From Planctomycetota bacterium (lineage in GTDB: Bacteria; Planctomycetota; Brocadiia; SM23-32): DNA of 14,051 bases. Positions 1 to 7,656 of the stretch are shown in pieces (the stretch's first letter is position 1; each line of letters begins with the position of its first letter). The notes below the pieces were generated by a model. That model did no database searches and was not told the DNA's origin. It saw only the letters and a program-made list of their open reading frames with translations. The stretch lies in contig JAGYMJ010000243.1 in assembly GCA_018400625.1 (NCBI GenBank), positions 1 through 14,051 on the forward strand. Direction: 5' to 3'. A program made the position numbers and the translations under genes.

Positions 1-15
1 CCGGAGCAAGTCCGG
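1..15. other. Short GC-rich hairpin at the left edge
   Basis: CCGGA (1-5) and TCCGG (11-15) form a perfect 5-bp stem around a GCAAG loop. Together with the second hairpin at 53-77, it brackets the direct repeats upstream of thiC. It may be the end of a structure cut by the window edge. No T-run follows it, so it is not a terminator by itself. Confidence 0.4.
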
Positions 16-69
16 TGGTAACAGTAGTGCAGAAATATTGTCCCACGCTAATAAGCCCGGTGGTAACAG
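8..69. repeat. Imperfect 17-base direct repeat
   Basis: The stretch AAGTCCGGTGGTAACAG at 8-24 recurs as AAGCCCGGTGGTAACAG at 53-69, with one mismatch in 17 and a period of 45 bases. The bases between the copies do not resemble the bases after the second copy, so this is a pair of short copies and not a longer tandem array, as far as the window shows. The first copy lies at the very edge, so more copies may lie upstream. No function is evident. Confidence 0.6.
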
Positions 70-78
70 ACGGGTTTT
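53..78 (+). terminator. Possible weak intrinsic terminator upstream of thiC
   Basis: AAGCCCG (53-59) can pair with CGGGTTT (71-77), giving a 7-bp stem with one G-T wobble and an 11-base loop, and TTTT lies at 75-78. The T-run is short and is partly used in the stem, so the structure is only marginal as a terminator. It could end an upstream transcript outside the window. It overlaps the second copy of the direct repeat. The remaining bases up to the thiC start show no promoter I would defend. Confidence 0.3.
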
Positions 79-159
79 ACTGAATGCTTACATTTAACGT
101 GCAGAGAGAATTGATTACCAGTGAAAAGTCAATAACTTTATGAAAAGAAGAAAATAGAC

Positions 160-1422
160 ATGACAACACAATTAAAAGAAGCCGTAAACGGGAACTTGAC
201 CCCGCAGATGCAATCAGTTGCGGAAACCGAAAGGATACCGATTGATAAATTATGTGAAGCCATAGCTCAAGGCAAAATTGTTATCCCGGTTAATAATAAC
301 CGTCTTGAAATCTGTAAACCGGTAGGAATTGGGGAGGGCCTGAGAACAAAAGTCAATGCCAATATCGGAACATCGCCCCAAAAAAGCGATACAGGACGGG
401 AATTGAGTAAACTCAAAGTGGCCATAGACGCCGGCGCTGATACGATGATGGATTTGAGTACGGGGGAAGACATTGATTCCACCAGGAAAAAAATCCTTGA
501 GGTATGCAATATTCCCCTGGGCACTGTTCCTATCTATCAGGCCATGAGGGAGACCGCAAGCCTACGGGATATGGATATTGGGGGTTTTCTGGACGTGCTC
601 CGGCGTCATGCTGAGGATGGCGTGGATTTTGTTACGATTCATGCCGGAATAACCCGCCCGGCTCTCCCCTTGCTTGAAAACAGAAAAATGGGAGTCGTCA
701 GCCGGGGAGGTTCCTTCTTAATCCGGTGGATGCGTGAGAAGAATCAGGAAAACTTCTTGTATGAATACTTTGATGAGATTTTAGATGTCGTGGTGGAATA
801 CGACTTGTGCCTCAGTCTTGGCGACGGCTTGCGTCCCGGGTGTATAGATGACGCAACAGATGAGGCCCAACTGCATGAGTTGAAAATTTTAGGAGATCTT
901 GCCGCTAGGGCGCGCTGTGCCGGTGTTCAGGTGATGATCGAAGGGCCGGGGCATGTTCCCATAGGCCAAATCAGGAAAAATGTTGAACTGGAAAAGGAAT
1001 TTTGTCAAGGCGCCCCTTTTTATGTGTTGGGTCCTTTACCAACAGATATAGCCGCCGGGTATGACCATGTTGCCGGTGCGGTTGGCGGAGCGTTGGCGGC
1101 AGGGGCGGGGGCGGATTTTCTCTGCTATCTGACTCCGCGGGAACATATAGGGTTGCCGGATGAACAGGATGTCAGAGAGGGGGTGGTGTTTGCCAGAATT
1201 GCCGCTCATATTGGGGATATTGAAAAGAATATTCCAGGTGCGCGAGAGAGAGATCAAAAAATGAGTGAAGCACGCGTCAAAAGGGACTGGGTAAAAATGG
1301 GACAGTATGCCCTTGATCAACAACGCTATGATGAATTGGTAAAATTAGAGGATCGAACCGATAAATGTTCGATGTGTGGTGAACTTTGTGCGGTAAAAGT
1401 TTACCAGGGAGAGGGCGGTTGA
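160..1422 (+). CDS. thiC: Phosphomethylpyrimidine synthase ThiC (short form)
   Basis: ThiC is a radical-SAM enzyme that rearranges 5-aminoimidazole ribotide into HMP phosphate, the pyrimidine half of thiamin, in the cytoplasm. The 420 residues match the short ThiC form, which lacks the N-terminal domain of the roughly 630-residue proteobacterial enzyme. Family blocks are seen in order: KPVGIGEGLRTKVNANIGTS (53-72), AGADTMMDLSTG (91-102), GDGLRPGCIDDATD (221-234), EGPGHVP (261-267), APFYVLGPLPTDIAAGYDH (285-303) and EH (328-329). The C-terminal cluster motif is C403-x2-C406-x3-C410, where E. coli-type ThiC has Cx2Cx4C. The start is ATG with only a weak purine-rich site (GAAAAGAAG) upstream. 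No TPP riboswitch precedes it and no other thiamin gene is in view. The paralogue BzaF (5-hydroxybenzimidazole synthase, B12 lower ligand) has the same size and general motifs and cannot be fully excluded. Confidence 0.9.
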   Translation: MTTQLKEAVNGNLTPQMQSVAETERIPIDKLCEAIAQGKIVIPVNNNRLEICKPVGIGEGLRTKVNANIGTSPQKSDTGRELSKLKVAIDAGADTMMDLSTGEDIDSTRKKILEVCNIPLGTVPIYQAMRETASLRDMDIGGFLDVLRRHAEDGVDFVTIHAGITRPALPLLENRKMGVVSRGGSFLIRWMREKNQENFLYEYFDEILDVVVEYDLCLSLGDGLRPGCIDDATDEAQLHELKILGDLAARARCAGVQVMIEGPGHVPIGQIRKNVELEKEFCQGAPFYVLGPLPTDIAAGYDHVAGAVGGALAAGAGADFLCYLTPREHIGLPDEQDVREGVVFARIAAHIGDIEKNIPGARERDQKMSEARVKRDWVKMGQYALDQQRYDELVKLEDRTDKCSMCGELCAVKVYQGEGG

Positions 1423-1463
1423 TGAATGGGGTATTGGGATTCTAATTTTTTTTATTCGACGAT

Positions 1464-4163
1464 ATGCCAAAACGACAATATATATTCTTTGTCCTGATGG
1501 TTTTTGCGCTGTTGGTCTTTTTTTTCGGTGCGGGTACTATAGGTTGGAAAGTACTGACTTCAGAATCCCGCTTGATAGCAACTATCGAAAAGGGCTTTCA
1601 CGAAGAGGTTGATAAACGCTTCGATCTTTTTGTCGAAAAAGCTCATATTACCCCCTATCTATTATTTTCGGCAAAAAACGGCTCAATCAAAGACCCCCAA
1701 CTCGAACATGCTTTTTTAACCTGGGAAGAGGCTTTGGTCGAGCTGCACCCCAGGTTGTTCCTGTGCGGCCACCCGGTACCTCAACGCATAACGGTCAACA
1801 GGCCGAGTCTGACAATCGAATATCTGCCCGAGAAACAGATGTGGAATATTGAGGATTTTTTGTCTGAAATCGATTTGTATGAACCGAGATTCCGTGAGCT
1901 TTTGCGTGACGGTATCCATGTTGAGAATGCTGCTCTTTTACTTGTATCGGAAGAAGTATTTGGTGATAAATCCCCCAGGCGTGTTTCGGGAGTTCAAGGG
2001 GAAATAAACAGAAAATCATTTGCCCCGCCTATATGGGAGTTTCATGCACGTATAAGTGAAGGTGTTTTGAACGGCGCGGTATTGAGAGGGGTCGTCCATG
2101 AAAAGGGGGGCGATTTGAACATGAAAGTTTCTCACCTGGACGTAACCGAAGAATTTTTAGAATGGATACCCTGGGGTGGTAATCTGGAAGATTTGTTTTA
2201 CCCGCGCGGTGCGGCAAGCGCAGAGCTTGATTTGAACCTCATCAGGCGTGGCGATGAATATATACCTTCCTGGCGGGGAAAAATTTTTATTGATGATATG
2301 CAAGCTACGTCAAAGTTTTTCGATCACCGTATAGGAAATTTGAGTGGGGAGATCGATATCGTGGGGCAAAAGGCTAATTTCCGGGATATAACCGGGTTGA
2401 TCCGAGTGGAAGAAGAAGAGGAGGTATCCTTTTCACCCATTCAGATTAGCGGTTCAACCCATATGAAGAAGGAAACGACGATATTGCACCTTACCGCTCA
2501 TGAGGTGCCGATGACTGAAAACATAATTCGCGAAATACCGGAAAGTGGAGATGAAATATGGAGTTCCCTCAAACCTTCCGGTTTGGCGGATTTCACCCTT
2601 TTGCTAACTGCCGATAGTCAAGAAGACCTGACCTATACCGCTGAGGTCCAATTGTCGGGAGCAGAAGTCACTTCTCCGGAATTGCCTTTTCGATTCGAAG
2701 CGGTGCAAGGCCATTTACTTGTTGACAAAACAGGGGTGAAATTGACAGGTGTTACCGCACAAATACAGCAATCAGGAAAGCCGGCCCGAATTGACATCGA
2801 TGGTTTCTTCGGCATGGATGGAAATGTGAAAGATGCCCATGTGAAATTCCGGAATCTGCAATTTTGTGAGGCGATACTGGGGCGGCTGCCCATGGCAACC
2901 CCTGATCTGTGGAAGCAAATCAGACCGTCGGGGATGGCCGACGGAGAATTTAATTTCGGGGGTGAGGAGGGCAGATATTTTGCGGAAGTGAATTTGAAAT
3001 CCGGTAGAGCGGATACGGATTTTTTCCCGACACCTATAGAAGATATGTTCGGTTCGATTTATATAGATGATGAATTGGTCAGGATAAAAAATTTGCGAGG
3101 TAAAATAGAATCTGATCCCCTTGCAGCCAGCGGCATGACAGCCCCGGCTTCGGTGAAATTCGGGGGGGAGTATGACCTGGATAAGAAGAAAGGTCAATTT
3201 AATGTGAATTTAGGGAAAATTAATCTGACGGAAGATATTATCGTCAGCATTCCCCATTGGGGCGAAGATTTATGGGAAAAGTTGCGTTTGGAAGGGCTTG
3301 TTTCGATCGTCGGTTCAATCAATTGCGCGAGTTCATCAGAAGAAAATGATGATGAGATTTCTTATGATCTGAATGCCGACCTGGAAAATGCCGGCGTGCA
3401 GTGGGAGGGGTTTCCGCTTTTGTTGTCTTCGCTTCAAGGGAAAATCTTTATCTCAGATGATATTGTTATGGCTTCCCATATCGAGGGCTTGACATGTGGG
3501 GGGAAAGTCGATATCCACGGAGGTGTTTCAGGTCTTCAGATTACGGAAGATATTCGATATGACGGTTCGATTGATTTTCAGCGTGTGGATATACGGAAAT
3601 TGGTAAGACAACTTTTAGATAAGGAAATGCAAGTTGCCGGTAAATTGTCGGGTGTGCTCGAAATTGCGGGACGTATTGGTGAGGAACCCACCTTGAGGGG
3701 AAGAGGAGAAGTGTCCTTAGCTGGAGGTCATATATGGCGTACCCCCCTGTTTTTAGAGTTAGTTGATATTCTTCACCTCTCCCGGCCGGGCGGCATAGGG
3801 AATTTTGACCGTGGGCAGGCACTATATAAAATCCGCGATGATTACCTTTATATTGAACATTTTGAACTGCGCAGCCCGAGTGCAGAACTGACTGGATGGG
3901 GGAGTATCGGCATCGATGATGGAGCGTTGGATTTGATAATCGTTGCAGCGGCTGTTCCGGAAGGCGGAGTGCCTGTTTTAACACCTGCCTTAAAAACTAT
4001 TTTGACCCCCGTGCAGCGTGAGTTGGTGCGTATTAAGGTCTCCGGAACAATCGAAGAACCAAAATTCTCTTCGGATGTTATTGGGACCTTAACAAGACCG
4101 GCCCAGTTTTTTTACGATTTTTTCTCTTTTCCGTTCAGGACAGGTGGGGAAGACCAGGATTGA
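1464..4163 (+). CDS. AsmA-like inner-membrane-anchored envelope protein
   Basis: This 899-residue protein begins with one hydrophobic helix (about residues 6-29), and the rest should lie in the periplasm. The C-terminal third (about 700-870) reads like the AsmA/YhdP C-terminal region: GRGEVSLAGGHIW, a GQALYKIRDDYLYIEHFEL-type strand pair, LTGWGSIGIDDGALDLII, then VSGTIEEPKF. AsmA-family proteins form long beta-grooves thought to carry lipid between the membranes, so a lipid-transport role is inferred. The body is periodic: a motif of the type LPxxxxxLWxxLxPxG recurs near residues 230, 353, 470 and 591, each about 120 residues apart and alternating with FPxxxxxLxGxIxI segments. The start is ATG with no clear Shine-Dalgarno sequence; an in-frame stop at 1443-1445 and no intervening ATG make it the first possible one. 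It begins 41 bases after thiC and ends 28 bases before the OstA-like gene, its likely functional partner. Confidence 0.75.
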   Translation: MPKRQYIFFVLMVFALLVFFFGAGTIGWKVLTSESRLIATIEKGFHEEVDKRFDLFVEKAHITPYLLFSAKNGSIKDPQLEHAFLTWEEALVELHPRLFLCGHPVPQRITVNRPSLTIEYLPEKQMWNIEDFLSEIDLYEPRFRELLRDGIHVENAALLLVSEEVFGDKSPRRVSGVQGEINRKSFAPPIWEFHARISEGVLNGAVLRGVVHEKGGDLNMKVSHLDVTEEFLEWIPWGGNLEDLFYPRGAASAELDLNLIRRGDEYIPSWRGKIFIDDMQATSKFFDHRIGNLSGEIDIVGQKANFRDITGLIRVEEEEEVSFSPIQISGSTHMKKETTILHLTAHEVPMTENIIREIPESGDEIWSSLKPSGLADFTLLLTADSQEDLTYTAEVQLSGAEVTSPELPFRFEAVQGHLLVDKTGVKLTGVTAQIQQSGKPARIDIDGFFGMDGNVKDAHVKFRNLQFCEAILGRLPMATPDLWKQIRPSGMADGEFNFGGEEGRYFAEVNLKSGRADTDFFPTPIEDMFGSIYIDDELVRIKNLRGKIESDPLAASGMTAPASVKFGGEYDLDKKKGQFNVNLGKINLTEDIIVSIPHWGEDLWEKLRLEGLVSIVGSINCASSSEENDDEISYDLNADLENAGVQWEGFPLLLSSLQGKIFISDDIVMASHIEGLTCGGKVDIHGGVSGLQITEDIRYDGSIDFQRVDIRKLVRQLLDKEMQVAGKLSGVLEIAGRIGEEPTLRGRGEVSLAGGHIWRTPLFLELVDILHLSRPGGIGNFDRGQALYKIRDDYLYIEHFELRSPSAELTGWGSIGIDDGALDLIIVAAAVPEGGVPVLTPALKTILTPVQRELVRIKVSGTIEEPKFSSDVIGTLTRPAQFFYDFFSFPFRTGGEDQD
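2145..3671 (+). repeat. ~120-residue internal repeats in the AsmA-like protein
   Basis: Four copies of one motif are visible in the translation: FLEWIPWGGNLEDLFYPRG (231-249), IIREIPESGDEIWSSLKPSG (354-373), ILGRLPMATPDLWKQIRPSG (471-490) and IIVSIPHWGEDLWEKLRLEG (592-611). Spacings are about 123, 117 and 121 residues. A degenerate fifth copy lies about 120 residues further on, at roughly 709-736 (DIRKLVRQLL and on). Between them, segments such as FPTPIEDMFGSIYIDDELV (521-539) and FPLLLSSLQGKIFISDDIV (650-668) also repeat. The copies are diverged at DNA level, so this is an old protein-level repeat. Confidence 0.7.
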
Positions 4164-4179
4164 TTGGTTAATGTAAATT

Positions 4180-4186
4180 AAAGGTG
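4180..4186 (+). promoter_or_regulatory. Ribosome-binding site of the OstA-like gene
   Basis: AAAGGTG at 4180-4186 lies 5 bases before the ATG at 4192. It resembles the AAGGAG consensus with one mismatch and supports this start over the later in-frame ATGs. The intergenic gap to the AsmA-like gene is only 28 bases, which favours cotranscription. Confidence 0.5.
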
Positions 4187-4191
4187 TAAAA

Positions 4192-6900
4192 ATGGATAAA
4201 CATCATCATAGGAATAGTTCTTTCAAGGTAGGTTTGCTTTTAGCTGCCATTTCGCTTTTCCAGTCTTTTTCGCTTGTTTTTTCACCGGATTCTTTTGAGT
4301 CGTTCTTTAATAATCTGCCGGAAGCGTATGCAAAAAGCAATAATGATATTCAATTCACTATTGAGGATTTTTCAAGACAGTTGCAAACTTCCGAAGATAA
4401 CGGTCATACCTTAGTTACAGGTTCTAAAGCGGTTATGCTTGAAAATAATACATATGAAATAGCCGACCCCAAAGTTGTATTAACGGTGGAAAGCCAACCG
4501 CAGGATGAGCAGGATGAGCAGGATGAGGAGGATGAGGAGGGTGAGGAAGATGATCAAAAAGTTGAAAAAATAGAAATAAGGTTGACAGCGAAAAAGGCTG
4601 TGCTTGATGCCGAGAATAAAAGAATTCGCATGAAAAATTCAGTTAAAACCGCAGGTCCGGACTTTGATCTTTATTCGGAAAGTATTCGATATGATTCTGA
4701 ATCGCAATTACTGCTTTCAAATCAAGAAGTCGAGATGAACAGGTATGATTTTAGTGAAGAGGAAGGAGAATGGGTTTCGCTAAATGTGAAAGGAAATGGT
4801 CTGGAAGCTGATTTAGCAATGCAAAAAGTGATAATCGGTGGGGCGACTGAAACAGTTATTTATCGTGTTTCCGAGCATTTTTTTGCCTCCGATGCACCGG
4901 CGGATATGAATGCGGACGGACCCTCTTCCAATCCTGATGATAATGAAGAACAACATCAAACCATAACTATAAAATCTGACGGTAATATGGTCTATTCCCA
5001 TCTCATACAAAAAGTAAATTATGAAAAAAATGTTGTGGTTTGTTCAACCGACAGGGAATTGGAATCCGACGAGTTAGAGCTCACTGTAGAGCAGGACGGT
5101 GATGCGGGAAATGTTGAAATCAGAAGGGTTGATGCTGTGGGCAATGTATCTTTCGCCTTTGGAAACCGCCGGGCCTACGGTGAAAAACTTGAATGGGAAA
5201 ATTTTACTCAAATCGGCAAACTCTATGGCGAACCCGCTCGTTTGATTGTTGGCCATTCGGAAATAACCGGTAAAGATATGGATTTCTATCGCCTTAACAA
5301 CCGATTGAGAGTTCATGGGGAGGGACAGCTTTTTTGGGGAAAAAATAATTCAAATCGTGAGGAAGATGCCCAAGACCGGACTCAAAAAAATAATTCAAAT
5401 CGTGAGGAAGATGCCCAAGACCGGACTCAAGAAGAACCCTTTGATCCCACTTTTTTTTCCGCCCATGACCCAATTTCGATCGATTGGGAGGGGGGCATGG
5501 TCTATGATGAAGCGGATAAAGCGCGTTTTGATAAGAATGTCATAGCCATGCAAGGAGATGCCGGACTGAAGTGTGATTACATGGAGGTGGATTTTGGCGG
5601 CGAGCCGCTGACTTTTTTATCGCTGCAGGCGCGCGGGAACGTTGAATATGCCGAAAAAGAGCGAAAAGTGGTGGCGGAAAATTTGCTGTGGGAGGCTGAA
5701 AAACAAAAGGTAACGGTGTTTAATGAAAATGGTGATGGATGGGTTGTTATTACGGAACCCGGCCAAACTTTTCAGTCAAGAAAATTCCATTTGTTTCTTG
5801 ATAATAATAAATTGATATCTCCAGCCGAGGGAAGGATGAAATTAGAGAGGAATTCCGATGACGCACCCGGTGGATATCTTTCTGTTTTGAAATTAGAATG
5901 GACTGATCATATGGAATGGGACGGGGTTGATAAGGCTGAGTTTTACGGAAACGTATCGTCTTCGCAACCCGGCAGAGACCTTGAAGCTGAAAAACTTGTT
6001 GTCTTGCTGGATGCCGGCATGTATCCCACGGAACTTATAGCGGAAAATAATGTGGTTTTGGTTGTATCCGATATGCCCGCCCCTTTGCCGGCCGCTTTAG
6101 AAGATAATGCCGATAGGGGCGATAATAATGAAGTGAATCAACAACAGGAAAATGATCCGGATGCGCGTGAAGATGTTAGCACCTGGAAACTTGAAACTCA
6201 ACATCTGAAAGGCCGGCCTGAAAAAGAAAGTATGGAGTCGGAATCGGCCGGTGTTTTAACTGTCCAACGTGAAGGACGGCCCGATGATCATATAGAATGG
6301 ACGGAAAGTATGCTGGTTGATATGGAAGAATTGCAGGCGGTGTTCAAGGGCGATGTTCAGGCTGTTTTTTCGCAGACAAACTTAGGGTCTGATAGGCTGC
6401 GCCTCGATTTGGAAGAGAACAGACAGCTAAGATATCTTGAGGCTGAAGGGAATGTTATATTCATGTCTCCCGGGGAAGATAGCTGGAAACTTTCTTCCGA
6501 ACGGGCCTCGGCTGTTTTTTCATCAAGCGGACAGCTTGATCATGTTATTGCTCGGGGTGATGTGGAAGTTATTGACGGTAAGCGTCGTTTGCAGTCGCAA
6601 CAATTAACGCTTTTCTTCCTCTATGATCAAGACCGGCAGCGCAACAGACTTAATAAGGCAACCGCAAGGGAAGATGTGTCGGTCCAATATGAAGAAGGCG
6701 ATCAAAGCCTTCAGGCAAGAGGAGAGCGCCTTGAATGGGAACGGGCCGTCGGTAAGTATGTCATTGAAGGAAGCCCCGCAGTACTGAGCAGAGGGGATAT
6801 TGAGATGGCAGGAAATAATATATTGATCGATCGAAAAACCGGTGAGGTATCTTTACCTGAAGGGGCTTCTCCGGCAGAAACAAGATTCAAAGGCAGGTAG
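4192..6900 (+). CDS. Large secreted OstA/LptA-repeat protein
   Basis: This 902-residue protein has a basic N-terminus, a hydrophobic core (13-30) and a possible signal-peptidase site after EAYA (44-47), so export to the periplasm is likely. The body is rich in OstA/LptA-type beta-strands with the hallmark G-[N/D]-V turn: VGNVSF (316-321), RGNVEY (481-486), YGNVSS (585-590), KGDVQA (719-724), EGNVIF (752-757), RGDVEV (788-793), and looser copies near 448, 618 and 827. LptA is about 185 residues and forms a jellyroll that conducts LPS; this protein is nearly five times longer, so it could be a pre-joined bridge. No C-terminal LptD beta-barrel is seen. Low-complexity acidic linkers (104-121, 384-413, 635-662) separate blocks. 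It sits directly behind the AsmA-like gene. Function in LPS or lipid transfer is inferred; the exact partner is unknown. Confidence 0.7.
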   Translation: MDKHHHRNSSFKVGLLLAAISLFQSFSLVFSPDSFESFFNNLPEAYAKSNNDIQFTIEDFSRQLQTSEDNGHTLVTGSKAVMLENNTYEIADPKVVLTVESQPQDEQDEQDEEDEEGEEDDQKVEKIEIRLTAKKAVLDAENKRIRMKNSVKTAGPDFDLYSESIRYDSESQLLLSNQEVEMNRYDFSEEEGEWVSLNVKGNGLEADLAMQKVIIGGATETVIYRVSEHFFASDAPADMNADGPSSNPDDNEEQHQTITIKSDGNMVYSHLIQKVNYEKNVVVCSTDRELESDELELTVEQDGDAGNVEIRRVDAVGNVSFAFGNRRAYGEKLEWENFTQIGKLYGEPARLIVGHSEITGKDMDFYRLNNRLRVHGEGQLFWGKNNSNREEDAQDRTQKNNSNREEDAQDRTQEEPFDPTFFSAHDPISIDWEGGMVYDEADKARFDKNVIAMQGDAGLKCDYMEVDFGGEPLTFLSLQARGNVEYAEKERKVVAENLLWEAEKQKVTVFNENGDGWVVITEPGQTFQSRKFHLFLDNNKLISPAEGRMKLERNSDDAPGGYLSVLKLEWTDHMEWDGVDKAEFYGNVSSSQPGRDLEAEKLVVLLDAGMYPTELIAENNVVLVVSDMPAPLPAALEDNADRGDNNEVNQQQENDPDAREDVSTWKLETQHLKGRPEKESMESESAGVLTVQREGRPDDHIEWTESMLVDMEELQAVFKGDVQAVFSQTNLGSDRLRLDLEENRQLRYLEAEGNVIFMSPGEDSWKLSSERASAVFSSSGQLDHVIARGDVEVIDGKRRLQSQQLTLFFLYDQDRQRNRLNKATAREDVSVQYEEGDQSLQARGERLEWERAVGKYVIEGSPAVLSRGDIEMAGNNILIDRKTGEVSLPEGASPAETRFKGR
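4501..4554 (+). repeat. Acidic 9-base tandem repeat in the OstA-like gene
   Basis: CAGGATGAG occurs three times exactly (4501-4527) and is followed by three decayed copies, GAGGATGAG, GAGGGTGAG and GAAGATGAT (4528-4554). It encodes residues 104-121, a run of Gln/Asp/Glu triplets. The gradient from perfect to decayed copies suggests slippage growth at one end. The run probably forms a flexible acidic linker between strand blocks. Confidence 0.85.
5341..5430 (+). repeat. Exact 45-base tandem duplication in the OstA-like gene
   Basis: Bases 5341-5385 are repeated without a single mismatch at 5386-5430. The frame is preserved, so the 15-residue unit KNNSNREEDAQDRTQ appears twice (residues 384-398 and 399-413). 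The unit is hydrophilic and lies between two strand-rich blocks, so it should be a surface linker. Perfect identity points to a recent duplication, or possibly an assembly artefact. Confidence 0.95.
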
Positions 6901-6959
6901 GTGTTTAAATGCGCCCAATCAACACAAATTGTCGAAATAAATATGACTGGTGAAGAATA

Positions 6960-7628
6960 ATGAGACAACAGGATTTGAAAATGGCCGTTTTGCTTTCAGG
7001 CAGCGGTAGAACGCTGCAAAATTTCATTGAGCTTTCCGATTCCGGGTATCTTAAAGCAGATGTTTCAGGTGTAATAAGCAGCCGTCCGGATGCGTATGGT
7101 GTGCAACGCGCAAAACAGGCAGGAATCCCGAATTGTGTCATTTCGCCTGGAAAATTTGATGATACTCATTCCTTCAGTCAAACGATAACCGCGGCTTTAT
7201 CCCAGTGGGAGCCGGAATTGATCGCGATGGCCGGTTTTCTTTCTTTTTATAAAATACCTCCGCAATTAACAAACAAAGTGATGAACATTCACCCGGCCCT
7301 GTTACCTGCATTTGGCGGGAAAGGGTATTATGGGGATAAAGTACACCGGGCCGTTCTGGAATATGGATGCAAAATTAGTGGATGTACTGTTCATTTTGCC
7401 AATAATAAATACGATCACGGGCCGGTAATACTTCAAAAAGCGGTACCCGTGGCCGAGACGGAAGACACTCATTCTCTGGCAGCCAAGGTTTTTGAAATTG
7501 AATGTGAATTATATCCTCAAGCAATAAACTTGTTTGCAGAAAAGCGTTTGAAAGTCTCCGGACGGCGGGTGAAAATCCTGGATAAAGCAGCCAATGACCG
7601 GATCAGTGGGAAAAGTAAAGATGAGTGA
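6960..7628 (+). CDS. purN: Phosphoribosylglycinamide formyltransferase PurN
   Basis: PurN transfers a formyl group from 10-formyltetrahydrofolate to glycinamide ribonucleotide, the third step of purine synthesis, in the cytoplasm. The 222-residue protein has the phosphate-binding LLSGSGRTLQN (11-21), MAGFL (90-94), the catalytic Asn109 and His111 in MNIHPALLPAF (108-118), and the catalytic Asp152 in YDHGPVILQ (151-159). These correspond to N106, H108 and D144 of the E. coli enzyme. The loop after the His reads GGKGYYGDKVHRAVL instead of the usual PGxxxHxxAL, a variant I associate with planctomycete-like PurN. GGTGAAG at 6949-6955 serves as a ribosome-binding site just before the ATG. The gene follows the OstA-like gene by 59 bases with no terminator seen and may be cotranscribed; the link looks incidental. 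Confidence 0.9.
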   Translation: MRQQDLKMAVLLSGSGRTLQNFIELSDSGYLKADVSGVISSRPDAYGVQRAKQAGIPNCVISPGKFDDTHSFSQTITAALSQWEPELIAMAGFLSFYKIPPQLTNKVMNIHPALLPAFGGKGYYGDKVHRAVLEYGCKISGCTVHFANNKYDHGPVILQKAVPVAETEDTHSLAAKVFEIECELYPQAINLFAEKRLKVSGRRVKILDKAANDRISGKSKDE

Positions 7629-7656
7629 GCTATTTTGGTGGTGATAATAAAAAATT

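Noticed and set aside
1..159. TPP riboswitch upstream of thiC
   Set aside because: Neither the CTGAGA nor the ACCTGATCTGG-type conserved core is present in either orientation.
4501..5430. CRISPR array or mobile-element signature from the repeats
   Set aside because: The repeats are contiguous, in frame, without spacers, and no transposase or target-site duplication is present in the window.
5315..5545. 76-codon plus-strand frame with an internal repeat
   Set aside because: The repeat in it is only the 45-base duplication of the OstA-like gene read in another frame.
4192..6900. LptD outer-membrane barrel
   Set aside because: The C-terminal half continues with OstA-type strands and ends in a short basic tail; there is no barrel domain of about 500 residues.
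6943..6960. Five-codon upstream frame overlapping the purN start by one base (TAATG)
   Set aside because: It is too short to separate from chance, and the GGTGAAG inside it is better explained as the purN ribosome-binding site.
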